Shown here one piece after another: positions 1 to 11,227 of a stretch of DNA of 64,000 nt. The position numbers and the translations under genes were made by a program. Position 1 is the first letter of the stretch. Every line of letters starts with the position of its first letter. The notes under the pieces were generated by a model, which searched no databases, had not been told where the DNA came from, and saw nothing but the letters and a program-made list of their open reading frames with translations. Source of the DNA: Chryseobacterium glaciei (GTDB taxonomy: Bacteria > Bacteroidota > Bacteroidia > Flavobacteriales > Weeksellaceae); contig NZ_CP015199.1 in NCBI RefSeq assembly GCF_001648155.1, forward strand, positions 3,605,001-3,669,000, read 5' to 3'.

Positions 1-91
1 TTTTCTACGATAAAAGTAGCATTGATCAATCCGTTTGTGATAGAATCGACCGTATAATTTTCAGTAGTAATGAATTGTTGAACAATATGAT

Positions 92-101
<10 letters not shown>
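1..101 (-). CDS. Sugar kinase / aminoglycoside-phosphotransferase-like protein, N-terminus only
   Basis: Only the first 33 residues are inside the window; the reading frame starts at the ATG complementary to 99-101 and runs off the left edge. The visible part includes NGLINATFIVE, which resembles the N-lobe start of APH-fold sugar kinases of the N-acetylhexosamine 1-kinase type (pattern GxIN-x-TF/Y-xV). The start overlaps the stop of the upstream nucleotidyltransferase by 10 nt, so the two are translationally coupled, and GH109 lies before that. The expected role is to phosphorylate GalNAc or GlcNAc at C1 so that the nucleotidyltransferase can activate it. The family call rests on about 30 residues and context. 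Confidence 0.55.
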
Positions 102-2422
<2,321 letters not shown>

Positions 2423-2502
2423 AAAAACTTAATTATATCAAATTATGACCATGGATAAAGCAATTAGTTACGATCTGCGAATCTTTTTATTCTATTTTAA
2501 AT

Positions 2503-2537
2503 AAAAGGTCTGTTCTATATTATAAAACAGACCTTTT
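2503..2537 (-). terminator. Rho-independent terminator after the serine hydrolase gene
   Basis: A 12-bp perfect stem (AAAAGGTCTGTT with AACAGACCTTTT) closes an 11-nt loop. On the minus strand it is followed by a T-rich run. It sits 53 nt past the stop of the gene ending at 2590 and separates that gene from the GH109 operon. Confidence 0.8.
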
Positions 2538-2589
2538 GCTTAAAGATTTAAATAATTCTTCTTTTTATAGAACAAATTTCTTCGTAATG

Positions 2590-3663
2590 TTATTGTCCGT
2601 AGTATGGAGTTAATAATTTTTCTCTCATTTTGTTTAAATATTTAATATCTTTTGTGTTTGATAAAATAATTAGCGTAACATTTTTATCAATCAAATGCAC
2701 CCAATTTGCACTGTGACCGTACCCTTCACCTTGACGTTCTGCAAATAATGTCTCTACAGAACCGAATTTTTTAGGATAAACCCAAAAACTGAATGCAGTA
2801 TCTCCAAGTTCTTTATAAGGAGTAAGCATCGTATCCACAGTTGTTTTTTTAAGTAAAGTATGATTGAAAATTGCCTGATCGAAAATCAACAGATCTTTTG
2901 GAGTAGAATACATAGCTCCGGCACAGTAAAGATTATCAATATAAGTATTTGTGGGCATGTGAAGTGAGAAAGCATCAGATTCATCGGCAGAATAGCCTTC
3001 ATCAATATTTTTAACAATATCATTATGATGCAGAAATCCTGTGTTCTGCATTTTCAGAGGAGTTAATATTTGCTCCTTTAAAACCTCATCAAATGGTTTA
3101 TTATATATTTTTTCAATGATTTTTCCAAGTAAAATATAATCACCATTGTTATAACTGAATTTTGTTCCCGGTTTGTCGATCAGTTTTTCAGATAAAAAAG
3201 TGGTGATAAAATTATCAAGATCCCAAATTGTATTGTCATAAGCCTGATGAATAAATTCGGGCGAGCTGATGTCTTTATGAAATCTTCCGCTGCTGTAGGT
3301 CAACAAATTTCTTATTGTTGCTTTTTTCGCAGCTTCTCCTTTGTATTCAGGATAATAAGTTGAAATCGTAGCATCTAAATTGATTTTTCCTCTCTCGTAC
3401 AGTTGCATAATAAGCACAGCTGTAAAAGTTTTAGTAAGAGAAAAAATATGGAATCTGGTTTCGTCAGAAAAGTTAATGCTATACTGTCTGTTGGATAGAC
3501 CTTTATAAGTAAGCAATTCAATATTGCCGTTTTTTGCTAATAATACAGAGCCATTGAAATTGTCTTTCTTCACACAGGAATCGATTGCTTGTTCGACTTT
3601 TTGTATTTGTGAATAAGCTATGTTGATGGTGATCAATAATAGCACAGTCAATAAATTTTTCAT
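2590..3663 (-). CDS. Secreted serine hydrolase, class C beta-lactamase family
   Basis: A 357-residue protein with a signal peptide (hydrophobic residues 4-18). The serine beta-lactamase/DD-peptidase motifs are visible: S75-L-T-K78 (SxxK) and Y171-N-N173 (YxN). A late GYGHSANW segment may stand in for the KTG/HxG box. Family members are periplasmic or lipid-anchored esterases, D-aminopeptidases or penicillin-binding-protein-like hydrolases; true beta-lactamase activity is not implied. It is monocistronic, with its own terminator and about 85 nt to the next gene upstream. Confidence 0.85.
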   Translation of the reverse strand: MKNLLTVLLLITINIAYSQIQKVEQAIDSCVKKDNFNGSVLLAKNGNIELLTYKGLSNRQYSINFSDETRFHIFSLTKTFTAVLIMQLYERGKINLDATISTYYPEYKGEAAKKATIRNLLTYSSGRFHKDISSPEFIHQAYDNTIWDLDNFITTFLSEKLIDKPGTKFSYNNGDYILLGKIIEKIYNKPFDEVLKEQILTPLKMQNTGFLHHNDIVKNIDEGYSADESDAFSLHMPTNTYIDNLYCAGAMYSTPKDLLIFDQAIFNHTLLKKTTVDTMLTPYKELGDTAFSFWVYPKKFGSVETLFAERQGEGYGHSANWVHLIDKNVTLIILSNTKDIKYLNKMREKLLTPYYGQ

Positions 3664-3748
3664 GGATGTATATTTTTAACAATATTGAATTACTTACATT
3701 GTAAAAATAATTAATTATTAATGACTTGATTAAAACTAATCATAATAA

Positions 3749-4441
3749 TTATTTTTCAATAGAATATACTTCCTCGTAAGGCTGAATAAGAACCCAACCA
3801 TGACCAGAAAACTTCATTTGAAATTCTTCTCCGCTTCCTCTTCCGATCAGGCTTTTGAAAGATACATTAGTTTTCAGTTCAGGACTTAGATTTCCAGACC
3901 ATGCAACAGTTGCGTTCGGATCTGTGAAAACCGGAGCATCAGGAGTAACCAATAAAGTCAACGGATCACCGTGAGTCGTGATCGCGATATGACCCGTTCC
4001 TGAAAGTTTTACCTGAAATAATCCGCCAGACATCATTCCTGCAACGCTTTTTAACATGGTGATGTCATTTTTAATGCTTTGTTCGTGAGCCAAAACATCA
4101 TTTCCGTTGACACAGACAGATTCATTATTTAAATGAAGGATACGAACTTTTTTTCCTGAATCGGCAACGTATAATTTTCCTGTTCCTTCTGCTTTCATCA
4201 GTTTTGCACCTTCACCGCTGATCGCTTTTTTCAAAAGATTTCCCAGCCCGCCGGAAAGCATTCCCTGTTTCTCAAATTTTACATTCCCAACATACCCGAC
4301 CATGCTTCCTGCTTTGGTCCATACAGATTGGTTGTTTAGGTTGATTTCTAAAAGTTGTGGTTTTTCAAGTTCGAAATAGTCTCTTTCCTGTGGATTCTCT
4401 TTTGTTTCGTTAACGAAAGCTTCAATTGAATACTTACTCAT
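3749..4441 (-). CDS. AIM24 family protein
   Basis: About 230 residues from the ATG at 4439-4441 (MSKYSIEAF). The frame stays open for 29 more codons upstream, but that extension (MILKTVISRY...) is not family-like and would run towards the queA promoter region, so the internal start was chosen. The body has the Gly-rich beta pattern of the AIM24/TIGR00266 family: AGSMVGYVGNVKFE, LYVAD, GGLFQVKLSGTGHIAITTHG, SGHGWVLIQPYE. The bacterial members have no settled function, although the fold is a trimeric beta-roll. It is divergently transcribed from queA. Confidence 0.82.
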   Translation of the reverse strand: MSKYSIEAFVNETKENPQERDYFELEKPQLLEINLNNQSVWTKAGSMVGYVGNVKFEKQGMLSGGLGNLLKKAISGEGAKLMKAEGTGKLYVADSGKKVRILHLNNESVCVNGNDVLAHEQSIKNDITMLKSVAGMMSGGLFQVKLSGTGHIAITTHGDPLTLLVTPDAPVFTDPNATVAWSGNLSPELKTNVSFKSLIGRGSGEEFQMKFSGHGWVLIQPYEEVYSIEK

Positions 4442-4540
4442 GTGTTTAAAGTTTAATTTTTTAATGTTCTCAAAAATAAACTTTTTTCGGCTTGAAAAGT
4501 ACCGTGATATTACGGTTTTTAATATCATGTTAAATAATAC

Positions 4541-4572
4541 TTGACAAAGGGGTATCCAATGTCGTATATTTG
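4541..4572 (+). promoter_or_regulatory. Primary sigma promoter of queA
   Basis: TTGACA at 4541-4546 and TATATTTG at 4565-4572 fit the Bacteroidota primary sigma consensus (TTG, about 19-21 nt, TAnnTTTG), here with 21 nt between TTG and TA. Transcription would begin about 50 nt before the queA ATG. Confidence 0.75.
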
Positions 4573-4628
4573 CAACTCGAAAATTACACCTTGTAATTTC
4601 ATTAAATTTTTAAACCGTAATTTAAAAA

Positions 4629-5678
4629 ATGAAAACATCAGATTTTAATTTTGATCTTCCTGAGGAATTATTAGCAGAACACCCATCAGAGCACAGAGAT
4701 GAGTCTAGATTAATGGTTCTTGACAGAAAAACACAAACTATCGAACATAAATTATTTAAAGATGTGGTTGATTATTTTGATGAAAAAGATTTATTTATTT
4801 TCAACAATACTAAAGTTTTCCCTGCACGTCTTTATGGAAATAAAGAAAAAACAGGAGCTAAAATTGAAGTTTTCCTTTTAAGAGAGCTTGATAAAGAGAC
4901 TCGCGTTTGGGATGTTTTGGTAGATCCGGCAAGAAAAATCAGAATTGGTAACAAATTATTCTTCACAGAAGACGAATCTTTGGTAGCTGAGGTTATCGAT
5001 AATACTACTTCTAGAGGAAGAACATTGAGATTCTTATTTGATGGTTCTTACGAAGAATTCAGAACTAAATTAAAAGAATTAGGAGAAACTCCACTTCCAA
5101 AATACATCAAAAGAGCAGTAGAGCCTGAAGATGCTGAAAGATATCAGACAATTTATGCTAAGATTGAAGGAGCGGTAGCGGCGCCAACTGCTGGTTTACA
5201 CTTCTCAAGACATTTAATGAAGAGATTAGAGATCAAAGGAATTGATTTTGCTGAAGTTACGCTTCACGTAGGATTAGGAACTTTCAACCCAATTGAAGTT
5301 GAGGATCTTTCTAAACATAAAATGGAGTCTGAAGAAATCATCATCGATGAGAAAAATGCAGACATCATCAACAAAGCAGTAGACGAGCACAGAAGAGTTT
5401 GTGCTGTTGGTACAACAACAATGAGAGCGTTGGAAACTTCTGTTTCTTCAAACAAGAAAATTTCTGCTTTCAACGGTTGGACGAATAAATTTATCTATCC
5501 GCCTCACGATTTCGGAGTTGCAAATACAATGATTACTAACTTCCACACGCCAAAATCAACTCTATTGATGATGATTGCAGCGTTTGCAGGAAGAGATTTC
5601 ATTATGCAAGCTTATGAAGAAGCCGTAAAAGAGAAATATAAGTTCTACTCTTACGGTGATGCAATGTTAATTTTATAA
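4629..5678 (+). CDS. queA: S-adenosylmethionine:tRNA ribosyltransferase-isomerase QueA
   Basis: A 349-residue cytoplasmic enzyme of normal family length. The start ([19 protein letters not shown]) and the blocks [40 protein letters not shown] and [23 protein letters not shown] are hallmark QueA sequences. It transfers and isomerises the ribosyl group of AdoMet onto preQ1-modified tRNA to give epoxyqueuosine at wobble position 34. It has its own promoter and is followed by rlmN, another RNA-modifying gene, after a hairpin-bearing spacer. Confidence 0.97.
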   Translation: MKTSDFNFDLPEELLAEHPSEHRDESRLMVLDRKTQTIEHKLFKDVVDYFDEKDLFIFNNTKVFPARLYGNKEKTGAKIEVFLLRELDKETRVWDVLVDPARKIRIGNKLFFTEDESLVAEVIDNTTSRGRTLRFLFDGSYEEFRTKLKELGETPLPKYIKRAVEPEDAERYQTIYAKIEGAVAAPTAGLHFSRHLMKRLEIKGIDFAEVTLHVGLGTFNPIEVEDLSKHKMESEEIIIDEKNADIINKAVDEHRRVCAVGTTTMRALETSVSSNKKISAFNGWTNKFIYPPHDFGVANTMITNFHTPKSTLLMMIAAFAGRDFIMQAYEEAVKEKYKFYSYGDAMLIL

Positions 5679-5684
5679 AAAGAT

Positions 5685-5736
5685 AATAGGAAATAGGATT
5701 TAGGGCTTAGTTTGTCCCTAGATCCTGATTCCTAAT
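5685..5736. repeat. Imperfect inverted repeat between queA and rlmN
   Basis: The spacer folds into a long imperfect hairpin: AGGATTTAGGG (5695-5705) pairs with CCCTAGATCCT (5716-5726), and the pairing extends outward with mismatches to about 5685 and 5736. There is no T-tract, so it is a poor terminator. It looks like a short dispersed palindromic element and its effect on rlmN expression is unknown. Confidence 0.5.
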
Positions 5737-5750
5737 ACCTAAACCCTCAA

Positions 5751-6794
5751 ATGAAAGATATCCGTACTTTATCACTAGACCAGCTTAATGACTACTTTTT
5801 GACGTTAGGTGAAAAGCCGTTTCGTGCAAAACAGGTATATGACTGGTTGTGGAGTAAAAATCTCCATTCGATTGATGAAATGACGAATCTTTCGAAAACA
5901 CTTCGTGAAAGAATTTCCGAAGAATATACTATAAATCCTGTTTCTGTTGATCAGCTTCAAAGAAGTACAGACGGAACCATCAAAAACGGAGTGAAACTTC
6001 ACGACGGATTGTTGGTAGAATCTGTTTTGATTCCTACAGAAACAAGAACTACAGCTTGTGTTTCTTCACAGGTTGGATGCTCATTAAACTGCGAATTCTG
6101 TGCTACAGCAAGACTGAAAAGAATGAGAAATCTTGAAGTTGCTGAAATTGTAGACCAGGTTGCCTTGATCGATAGCCAGAGTAAAATGTATTTCGAAAGA
6201 CCGCTTTCCAACATTGTTTTTATGGGAATGGGAGAGCCGATGATGAATTACAAAAATGTAGTGGAAGCCATCCGAAAAATCACCCAGCCGGAAGGTTTGG
6301 GAATGTCTCCAAGAAGAATTACCGTTTCTACATCGGGAATTCCAAAGATGATCAAAATGTTGGCTGATGATGATTTGCGCGTGAAATTGGCGTTGTCCCT
6401 TCACTCAGCAATTGAATCTAAGCGTAACGAAATCATGCCGTTCTCGGATAAATTCCCGTTAACGGATATTATGGATTCTCTTCAATATTGGTACAAAAAA
6501 ACAGACTCAGTAATCACTTTTGAATATTGTGTTTGGAAAGGTATTAATGATGGCGATGAAGATATTAAAGCTTTGATCAGATATTGTAAACAGGTTCCTT
6601 CTAAGGTTAATTTAATTCAATACAACCCGATCGGCGACGGAAAATATGATAAATGCAACAAAAAGGCAGAAGAAAATTATGTTCAACAGCTTGAAAATGC
6701 AGGGATTACTGTCATGATTCGAAAGAGTAGAGGTGGAGATATTGACGCAGCTTGTGGACAACTGGCCAACAAAACGGCTGATGCTGTGAATTAA
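5751..6794 (+). CDS. rlmN: Dual-specificity RNA methyltransferase RlmN
   Basis: A 347-residue radical SAM enzyme. The 4Fe-4S ligands C110-x3-C114-x2-C117 (CSLNCEFC) are present, as are GEPMMNY (SAM binding), RRITVSTSG and LALSLHSA. Near the C-terminus RKSRGGDIDAACGQL contains the conserved catalytic cysteine (Cys335). RlmN methylates C2 of A2503 in 23S rRNA and A37 of some tRNAs. It follows queA in the same direction, 72 nt downstream, with no obvious promoter of its own in the spacer. Confidence 0.97.
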   Translation: MKDIRTLSLDQLNDYFLTLGEKPFRAKQVYDWLWSKNLHSIDEMTNLSKTLRERISEEYTINPVSVDQLQRSTDGTIKNGVKLHDGLLVESVLIPTETRTTACVSSQVGCSLNCEFCATARLKRMRNLEVAEIVDQVALIDSQSKMYFERPLSNIVFMGMGEPMMNYKNVVEAIRKITQPEGLGMSPRRITVSTSGIPKMIKMLADDDLRVKLALSLHSAIESKRNEIMPFSDKFPLTDIMDSLQYWYKKTDSVITFEYCVWKGINDGDEDIKALIRYCKQVPSKVNLIQYNPIGDGKYDKCNKKAEENYVQQLENAGITVMIRKSRGGDIDAACGQLANKTADAVN

Positions 6795-6842
6795 AATTTC
6801 ATTAAAAAATCAAAAATAATTCTTAACGATTTCTTAAAATCC

Positions 6843-6850
6843 TACATTTG
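6843..6850 (+). promoter_or_regulatory. -7 element (TACATTTG) of the sterol-desaturase-like gene
   Basis: TACATTTG fits TAnnTTTG and lies 17 nt before the ATG at 6868, which implies a leader of only about 10 nt. No clear TTG was found at the expected -33 spacing. A nearer ATG at 6861 is out of frame. Confidence 0.5.
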
Positions 6851-6867
6851 TATAAAACTAATGTACA

Positions 6868-7800
6868 ATGACGGATTACTTTTTAGGTGAAGACGGATTA
6901 GAAAATGTCTATGCTTGGTCGATCCCGATTCTTGCTGCTGTTATTTTGGCGGAAATGATCTACAGTCATATTTCTGAAGCCAAATTATACAATGGAAAAG
7001 ACGTTGCAACAAGTGTTTTTCTTGCATTGATGAACTTCGGACTGGATCTTTTGATGAAGGTTTCCGCGATGGGGGTCATGTTTTTCTTTTACAATCACCG
7101 AATTTTTTCCTGGGATTTTACAATCTGGTATTGGCTGATTTGCTTTGTAATTACAGATTTTGCATATTACGTTCTTCATTATGTTGATCACCATTCAAGA
7201 GCATTTTGGGCGGTGCATATCACGCATCACAGTTCGGAATATTTCAATTTGACGACAGGTTTCAGAAGTCCTGTTCTGCAACCACTTTATCGATATTTAT
7301 ACTTTTCTCCCTTAGCTTTTTTAGGCTTTAATCCTTGGCATATTATGGTTGTTTATGCAATTGGTCAGGTGTACGGAACGTGGGTTCATACACAAACGGT
7401 AAAAACGATGGGAATTCTTGAATATATTTTGGTGACCCCTTCTCATCACCGTGTTCATCACGCCTGTAATATCAAATATCTCGACAGAAATATGGGAATG
7501 TGTCTTATTATTTGGGATAAAATTTTCGGCACTTTTGAAAAAGAAGATCCCAATGTTCCTGTGAAATACGGAATTTATCCAAAAATGCCAGATAACAAAC
7601 CTGATACAGTTCTTTTTTATGAATGGAGAAAGATTTGGAAAGATATTAAACAACCAGATTTAAAATTTTCAGACAGAATTAATTATCTTTTTAATTCTCC
7701 CGGCTGGAGACATGATGGAACCGGAAAAACGGTAAGACAATATCAAAGAGAGCATTTGGAAAAGCAAACTAGAAGACAGAAACTGAAGAAATCAGCTTGA
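6868..7800 (+). CDS. Sterol desaturase / fatty acid hydroxylase family membrane protein
   Basis: A 310-residue integral membrane protein with about four hydrophobic segments. The di-iron histidine clusters are in the family order: H104-x3-D-H-H (108, 109), H117-x2-H120-H121 (HITHH) and H193-H194-x2-H197-H198 (PSHHRVHH). Members use O2 and a di-iron centre to hydroxylate or desaturate lipids; in flavobacteria substrates may include carotenoids, sphingolipids or ornithine lipids, which cannot be told apart here. The charged C-terminal tail (about residues 245-310) is cytosolic. It appears monocistronic. Confidence 0.9.
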   Translation: MTDYFLGEDGLENVYAWSIPILAAVILAEMIYSHISEAKLYNGKDVATSVFLALMNFGLDLLMKVSAMGVMFFFYNHRIFSWDFTIWYWLICFVITDFAYYVLHYVDHHSRAFWAVHITHHSSEYFNLTTGFRSPVLQPLYRYLYFSPLAFLGFNPWHIMVVYAIGQVYGTWVHTQTVKTMGILEYILVTPSHHRVHHACNIKYLDRNMGMCLIIWDKIFGTFEKEDPNVPVKYGIYPKMPDNKPDTVLFYEWRKIWKDIKQPDLKFSDRINYLFNSPGWRHDGTGKTVRQYQREHLEKQTRRQKLKKSA

Positions 7801-7807
7801 TTCTTCA

Positions 7808-8019
7808 AACACAAATAAGCACAAATGTTTTTCACAAATCACACAAATCTCTTCTAAGAATTATATTACCAAACAGTTTGTCATTGACTACGCCGAATCT
7901 TCGATTTCTGACGAAGGAAGGATCTCAACATTAATTGTAGAGTCTAGATTCCTGCGGAATGACAAAGTGGGCACATAAATTTGTGTAATTTGTGAAAAAT
8001 ATTCGTGCAATTCGTGTTT
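7808..8019. repeat. Nested inverted-repeat element
   Basis: Arms of about 41 nt at 7808-7849 and 7979-8019 are near-perfect reverse complements (built from ACACAAAT / ATTTGTGT units). Inside them a second element runs from TTTGTCATT (7878-7886) to AATGACAAA (7958-7966). One palindromic repeat therefore appears to sit inside another. It fills almost the whole 252-nt gap between two same-strand genes. Confidence 0.75.
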
Positions 8020-8052
8020 AAATAAAAATTTAAAAAAGATTATTTTTACTCC

Positions 8053-8925
8053 ATGAAAAAGCTTTTCCTAATAATAACAACTGTAATTTCCACCTACTCA
8101 TTTTCGCAACAATCTGATTTTCTTAAAATAAGAAAATACAGAGTAAATTATCTTGATGAAAAATTAAAGGAAACATCAGGATTAAGTTTTTTCAATGAAA
8201 AACTATACACTTTCAATGACAGTGGAAATTCTCCCGAACTTTTTGAGATTGATAAAAACTCTGGAAATATTCTCAATACCTTAAAAATTAATGCTAAAAA
8301 TAAAGATTGGGAAGCGCTCGCAAATGATGGAAAATACTTCTACATCGGAGATTTTGGGAATAATGGAGGAACAAGACGAGATCTTGAAATCAATAAAGTT
8401 CCTTTTCAAAATAATGAATTGAAAAATGATTCTGTTAAAATAATTTCATTCTATTATCCAGACCAGACAGAATTTATTCCTAAATACACCAATACTGATT
8501 ACGATGCAGAAGCAATGATCTATTTAAATGGAAAACTTCATATTTTTTCAAAAGAATGGGCGTCAAGATCGGTTTCACATTATATTGTTGATCCTGAAAT
8601 TTCAGAAAAACAAAAAGCCGAAAAAATAGAATCTTATAAAACTAATTTCGTTGTTACAGATGCTTCTTATTTCGATAAAAAGCTTTATTTGATAGGCTAT
8701 ACAAAGAAAACAGAAGTATTTTTGGATGTCTTTGATGAAACAGAATCCGGAATCTTTTTTAAGCAAACTCCAAAGCATTATTATCTCGGAAGTTCTTTGT
8801 CAATCGGGCAGATCGAGGGCATTGCTGTTGATGAAAAAGGAGTTTATATTTCTGGTGAAAAATTCAGTTCGCCGTTGGGAGGAGCAAAGCAGAGTTTTTA
8901 TTTTATTCCGAAAGATAAACTCTAA
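8053..8925 (+). CDS. Secreted beta-propeller-like protein of unknown function
   Basis: 290 residues with a signal peptide (residues 1-18, ending SFS-Q). The rest has regular beta-strand spacing with motifs such as ETSGLSFFNEKLYTFNDSGN, DWEALANDGKYFYIGDFGNN and DASYFDKKLYLIGY. This pattern (SGL...NDSGN...DWEA...YIGDxGNN) recurs in Bacteroidota secreted proteins predicted to be calcium-binding beta-propellers, usually left unnamed. No catalytic motif or T9SS C-terminal domain is visible. Function is not inferred. Confidence 0.75.
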   Translation: MKKLFLIITTVISTYSFSQQSDFLKIRKYRVNYLDEKLKETSGLSFFNEKLYTFNDSGNSPELFEIDKNSGNILNTLKINAKNKDWEALANDGKYFYIGDFGNNGGTRRDLEINKVPFQNNELKNDSVKIISFYYPDQTEFIPKYTNTDYDAEAMIYLNGKLHIFSKEWASRSVSHYIVDPEISEKQKAEKIESYKTNFVVTDASYFDKKLYLIGYTKKTEVFLDVFDETESGIFFKQTPKHYYLGSSLSIGQIEGIAVDEKGVYISGEKFSSPLGGAKQSFYFIPKDKL

Positions 8926-8958
8926 GATTAATTTCACTTAAAATTGACTGAAAAAAAT

Positions 8959-8966
8959 TATCTTTG
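8959..8966 (+). promoter_or_regulatory. -7 element (TATCTTTG) of the polyprenyl synthase gene
   Basis: TATCTTTG matches TAnnTTTG and lies 36 nt upstream of the TTG start at 9002. No well-spaced TTG was seen upstream. Confidence 0.5.
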
Positions 8967-9001
8967 TGAGATTAATAATTATTATCCATCATTCGTAGAT
9001 T

Positions 9002-9979
9002 TTGGCAAATATTGTAGAAGACATCAAACACCCGATCAATGAGGAAATGAAACTTTTCGAACAGAAGTTTTATGAATCAATGCAAAGCAAAGTGCCTTTA
9101 TTAGATAAAGTAACTCGTTTTATCGTTACTACTAAAGGAAAACAGATGCGTCCGATGTTTGTATTTCTTTGTGCAAAACTAATTGGCGACGTCAATGAGA
9201 AAACTTTTCGTGGAGCTTCCATGATCGAGCTTATTCATACAGCGACTTTGGTTCATGATGATGTGGTGGATGAAAGTTTTAAAAGACGTAATTTTTTCTC
9301 AATCAATGCGTTGTGGAAAAATAAAATTGCGGTTTTGGTAGGAGATTATCTTTTGTCGAAATCAGTTTTATTATCTACAGACCATAAAGACTACGATCTG
9401 TTGGCCGTTATTTCAAGAACGATTCGTGAAATGTCTGAAGGCGAGCTTCTTCAATTAGAAAAAGCCAGAAAATTAGATATTACGGAAGATGTTTATTATG
9501 AAATTATCCGTCAGAAAACGGCTACTTTAATCGCTGCCTGTTGTGAAATTGGTGTTTTATCCAATAACGCTGATGAAACTCTTGCCAAGAAAATGCAGGA
9601 TTTCGGAACGTATACAGGAATGGCTTTCCAGATTAAGGATGATTTATTTGATTATTTAAGTTCAAATGTCATCGGAAAACCTGTAGGAATTGATATTAAG
9701 GAACAAAAAATGACCTTACCTTTGATTCATACCCTGAAAATTGCCAGCGAAAAAGACAAAAAATATTACTTTAATACGATAAAACGTTACAACAACGATC
9801 AAAAGCGAGTGAAAGAACTTATCGCTTTTGTTAAAAGTTCGGGCGGTCTGGAATATTCTATCAAAATAATGAAAGAATTTCAACAGAAAGCAAAAGAGAT
9901 TCTTAATGAATTCCCTGATACTGAGGTTAGAAGATCTTTACACAACATGCTGGATTACGTTATCGAAAGAAAATTTTAA
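9002..9979 (+). CDS. Polyprenyl (octaprenyl-type) diphosphate synthase
   Basis: 325 residues if translation starts at the TTG at 9002 (reads ANIVEDIKHPI after the initiator); the next in-frame ATG (codon 16) would cut into the conserved N-terminal helix. The first Asp-rich motif is D86-D87-V-V-D90, preceded by GKQMRP, and the second is QIKDDLFDY. The enzyme condenses isopentenyl diphosphate units onto an allylic primer, most likely to make the menaquinone side chain. It ends in a strong bidirectional terminator shared with the convergent gene. Confidence 0.92.
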   Translation: MANIVEDIKHPINEEMKLFEQKFYESMQSKVPLLDKVTRFIVTTKGKQMRPMFVFLCAKLIGDVNEKTFRGASMIELIHTATLVHDDVVDESFKRRNFFSINALWKNKIAVLVGDYLLSKSVLLSTDHKDYDLLAVISRTIREMSEGELLQLEKARKLDITEDVYYEIIRQKTATLIAACCEIGVLSNNADETLAKKMQDFGTYTGMAFQIKDDLFDYLSSNVIGKPVGIDIKEQKMTLPLIHTLKIASEKDKKYYFNTIKRYNNDQKRVKELIAFVKSSGGLEYSIKIMKEFQQKAKEILNEFPDTEVRRSLHNMLDYVIERKF

Positions 9980-10000
9980 TTATAAAATATTTACCATAAA

Positions 10001-10035
10001 AAAACGGAACTCAATGAAAGTTCCGTTTTTTGTTT
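10001..10035. terminator. Bidirectional terminator between convergent genes
   Basis: ACGGAACT and AGTTCCGT form the stem, with an A-run before it and a T-run after it, so it can stop transcription from both the polyprenyl synthase gene and the minus-strand gene ending at 10051. Confidence 0.85.
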
Positions 10036-10050
10036 ATTTTATTTAAGATT

Positions 10051-10839
10051 TTAAATTTTTTGTATGGTCACGTTTGTCACATTTCCACTTCCTGTACCTC
10101 CTGTTTCTGTTGCTAATACAGTGGAAGTTGCATTTGAAGCTGCGGTAAATCGAACTTGGTAACCTGCAGTTGGTGCTACTATTAATGTTGTATAACTCAT
10201 TAATTCTCCAATAGTTCCAGAAGTTGCAATAGCAGTATAATGACTTCCTCTTCCCAAGTAAGAAGCATCTGGTATTGGTCTTATCCCTAAAACTAACTGT
10301 GTCGTGGCAGCACAATCTGTGAAACTTGATTGTAATGTAACAATATAGTTTCCTGGTTGGTTGAAAGTCAAGGTGCCAGTACTTGTATTATAGGTGTAGT
10401 AAGGAGAAGTTGATAACGGAGAACTAAATAATAACGTTGTTACTGTACTTACAGCGAGACTTTGTGCTGCTGCTAAACGTGCATGAAATAAGCCATAAGC
10501 ATTAAAGTTAATAGTTTTCAAAACACCAGTAGCATCTGCAACAACAACTCTATCTGTACCTCCAATACCTACATTTGTATTAATATCACGAATACGGGCG
10601 TTACCTGAAGCAATATCTAATTTCTCCGTAGGAGTTATCGTTCCTAAACCAAAATTTCCTGTTGAAGTTACAACTGCATCATTAAGCTGTTGAGCAGTAG
10701 TTGGTATACCAGTTGCTGCATTATCTTTGGCTCCGTCTACGTGTAAAGCTGTTTGTGGGTTACTTGTTCTGATACCAACTTGGGCGTAATTAATACCACT
10801 AATTAATAGTGATACAATCAAAATAATTTGTTTTTTCAT
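10051..10839 (-). CDS. Secreted C1q/TNF-like beta-sandwich surface protein (putative)
   Basis: 262 residues with a signal peptide (to about residue 19). The N-terminal part (VGIRTSNPQTALHVDG, LGTITPTEKLDIASG) carries the repeated VGIGT-x-NP-x-x-LHV/LDI module seen at the head of many Bacteroidota surface proteins and tail-fibre-like proteins. The C-terminal 140 residues (YYTYNTSTGTLTFNQPGN, LVLGIRP, YTTLIVAPTAGYQVRF) resemble a C1q/jelly-roll domain by pattern. Probable role: cell-surface or secreted adhesin. It is transcribed alone from a promoter overlapped by a 20-nt palindrome. Confidence 0.7.
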   Translation of the reverse strand: MKKQIILIVSLLISGINYAQVGIRTSNPQTALHVDGAKDNAATGIPTTAQQLNDAVVTSTGNFGLGTITPTEKLDIASGNARIRDINTNVGIGGTDRVVVADATGVLKTINFNAYGLFHARLAAAQSLAVSTVTTLLFSSPLSTSPYYTYNTSTGTLTFNQPGNYIVTLQSSFTDCAATTQLVLGIRPIPDASYLGRGSHYTAIATSGTIGELMSYTTLIVAPTAGYQVRFTAASNATSTVLATETGGTGSGNVTNVTIQKI

Positions 10840-10848
10840 TGTGTATGT

Positions 10849-10872
10849 TTTGTAAAATATTTTACAAACATA
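10849..10872 (-). promoter_or_regulatory. -7 box overlapped by a perfect 20-nt palindrome
   Basis: The palindrome TTTGTAAAATATTTTACAAA (10849-10868) is exactly self-complementary. It overlaps the minus-strand -7 element TATGTTTG (complement of 10865-10872) and covers the expected start site of the gene at 10839. The geometry fits an operator; the regulator is unknown. Confidence 0.55.
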
Positions 10873-11227
10873 GTAGTTTTTTTCGATAAAAAATAAATAT
10901 TAATTGCGTTTAGTGCTTATTTATTGCGAATTATTCAATTATTTCACTTAAAATTGATGTATTTTATAAATTAATTCATTTTATTATGAATTGTTTTATT
11001 CTTGTTGTTCCTGAGCATGGTAGCTTGCTTAATTAAAAGTATGATAGATTTATCACAGAACTATGAAGTTATTGTAATCTTTATTTAAAATTTATATTAA
11101 AAAAATCACGAAATATTTTTTAATAATTAATTAAAACAATCCAGATTTATATCAGAATGTCTTAATTTTTATAGTGAAAAGTTTCGAATTATTATGTTAA
11201 ATCGTTTGTTTTGTTGAAAATTTAAAA
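10873..11227. other. Intergenic region, about 355 nt, no gene seen
   Basis: Very AT-rich spacer between two minus-strand genes. No credible reading frame, tRNA or stable hairpin was seen. Confidence 0.6.

Noticed and set aside
4442..4528. 29-codon N-terminal extension of the AIM24-like gene
   Set aside because: Basic, not family-like, and not needed for the domain; the internal ATG gives a standard family start.
5685..5736. Rho-independent terminator between queA and rlmN
   Set aside because: The hairpin is imperfect and lacks a T-tract, so it was listed as a repeat instead.
10043..10315. 90-codon minus-strand frame overlapping the C1q-like protein gene
   Set aside because: Composition is Cys/Arg/Asn-rich and shifted by one frame from a gene with a clear signal peptide and repeat motifs; a shadow frame.
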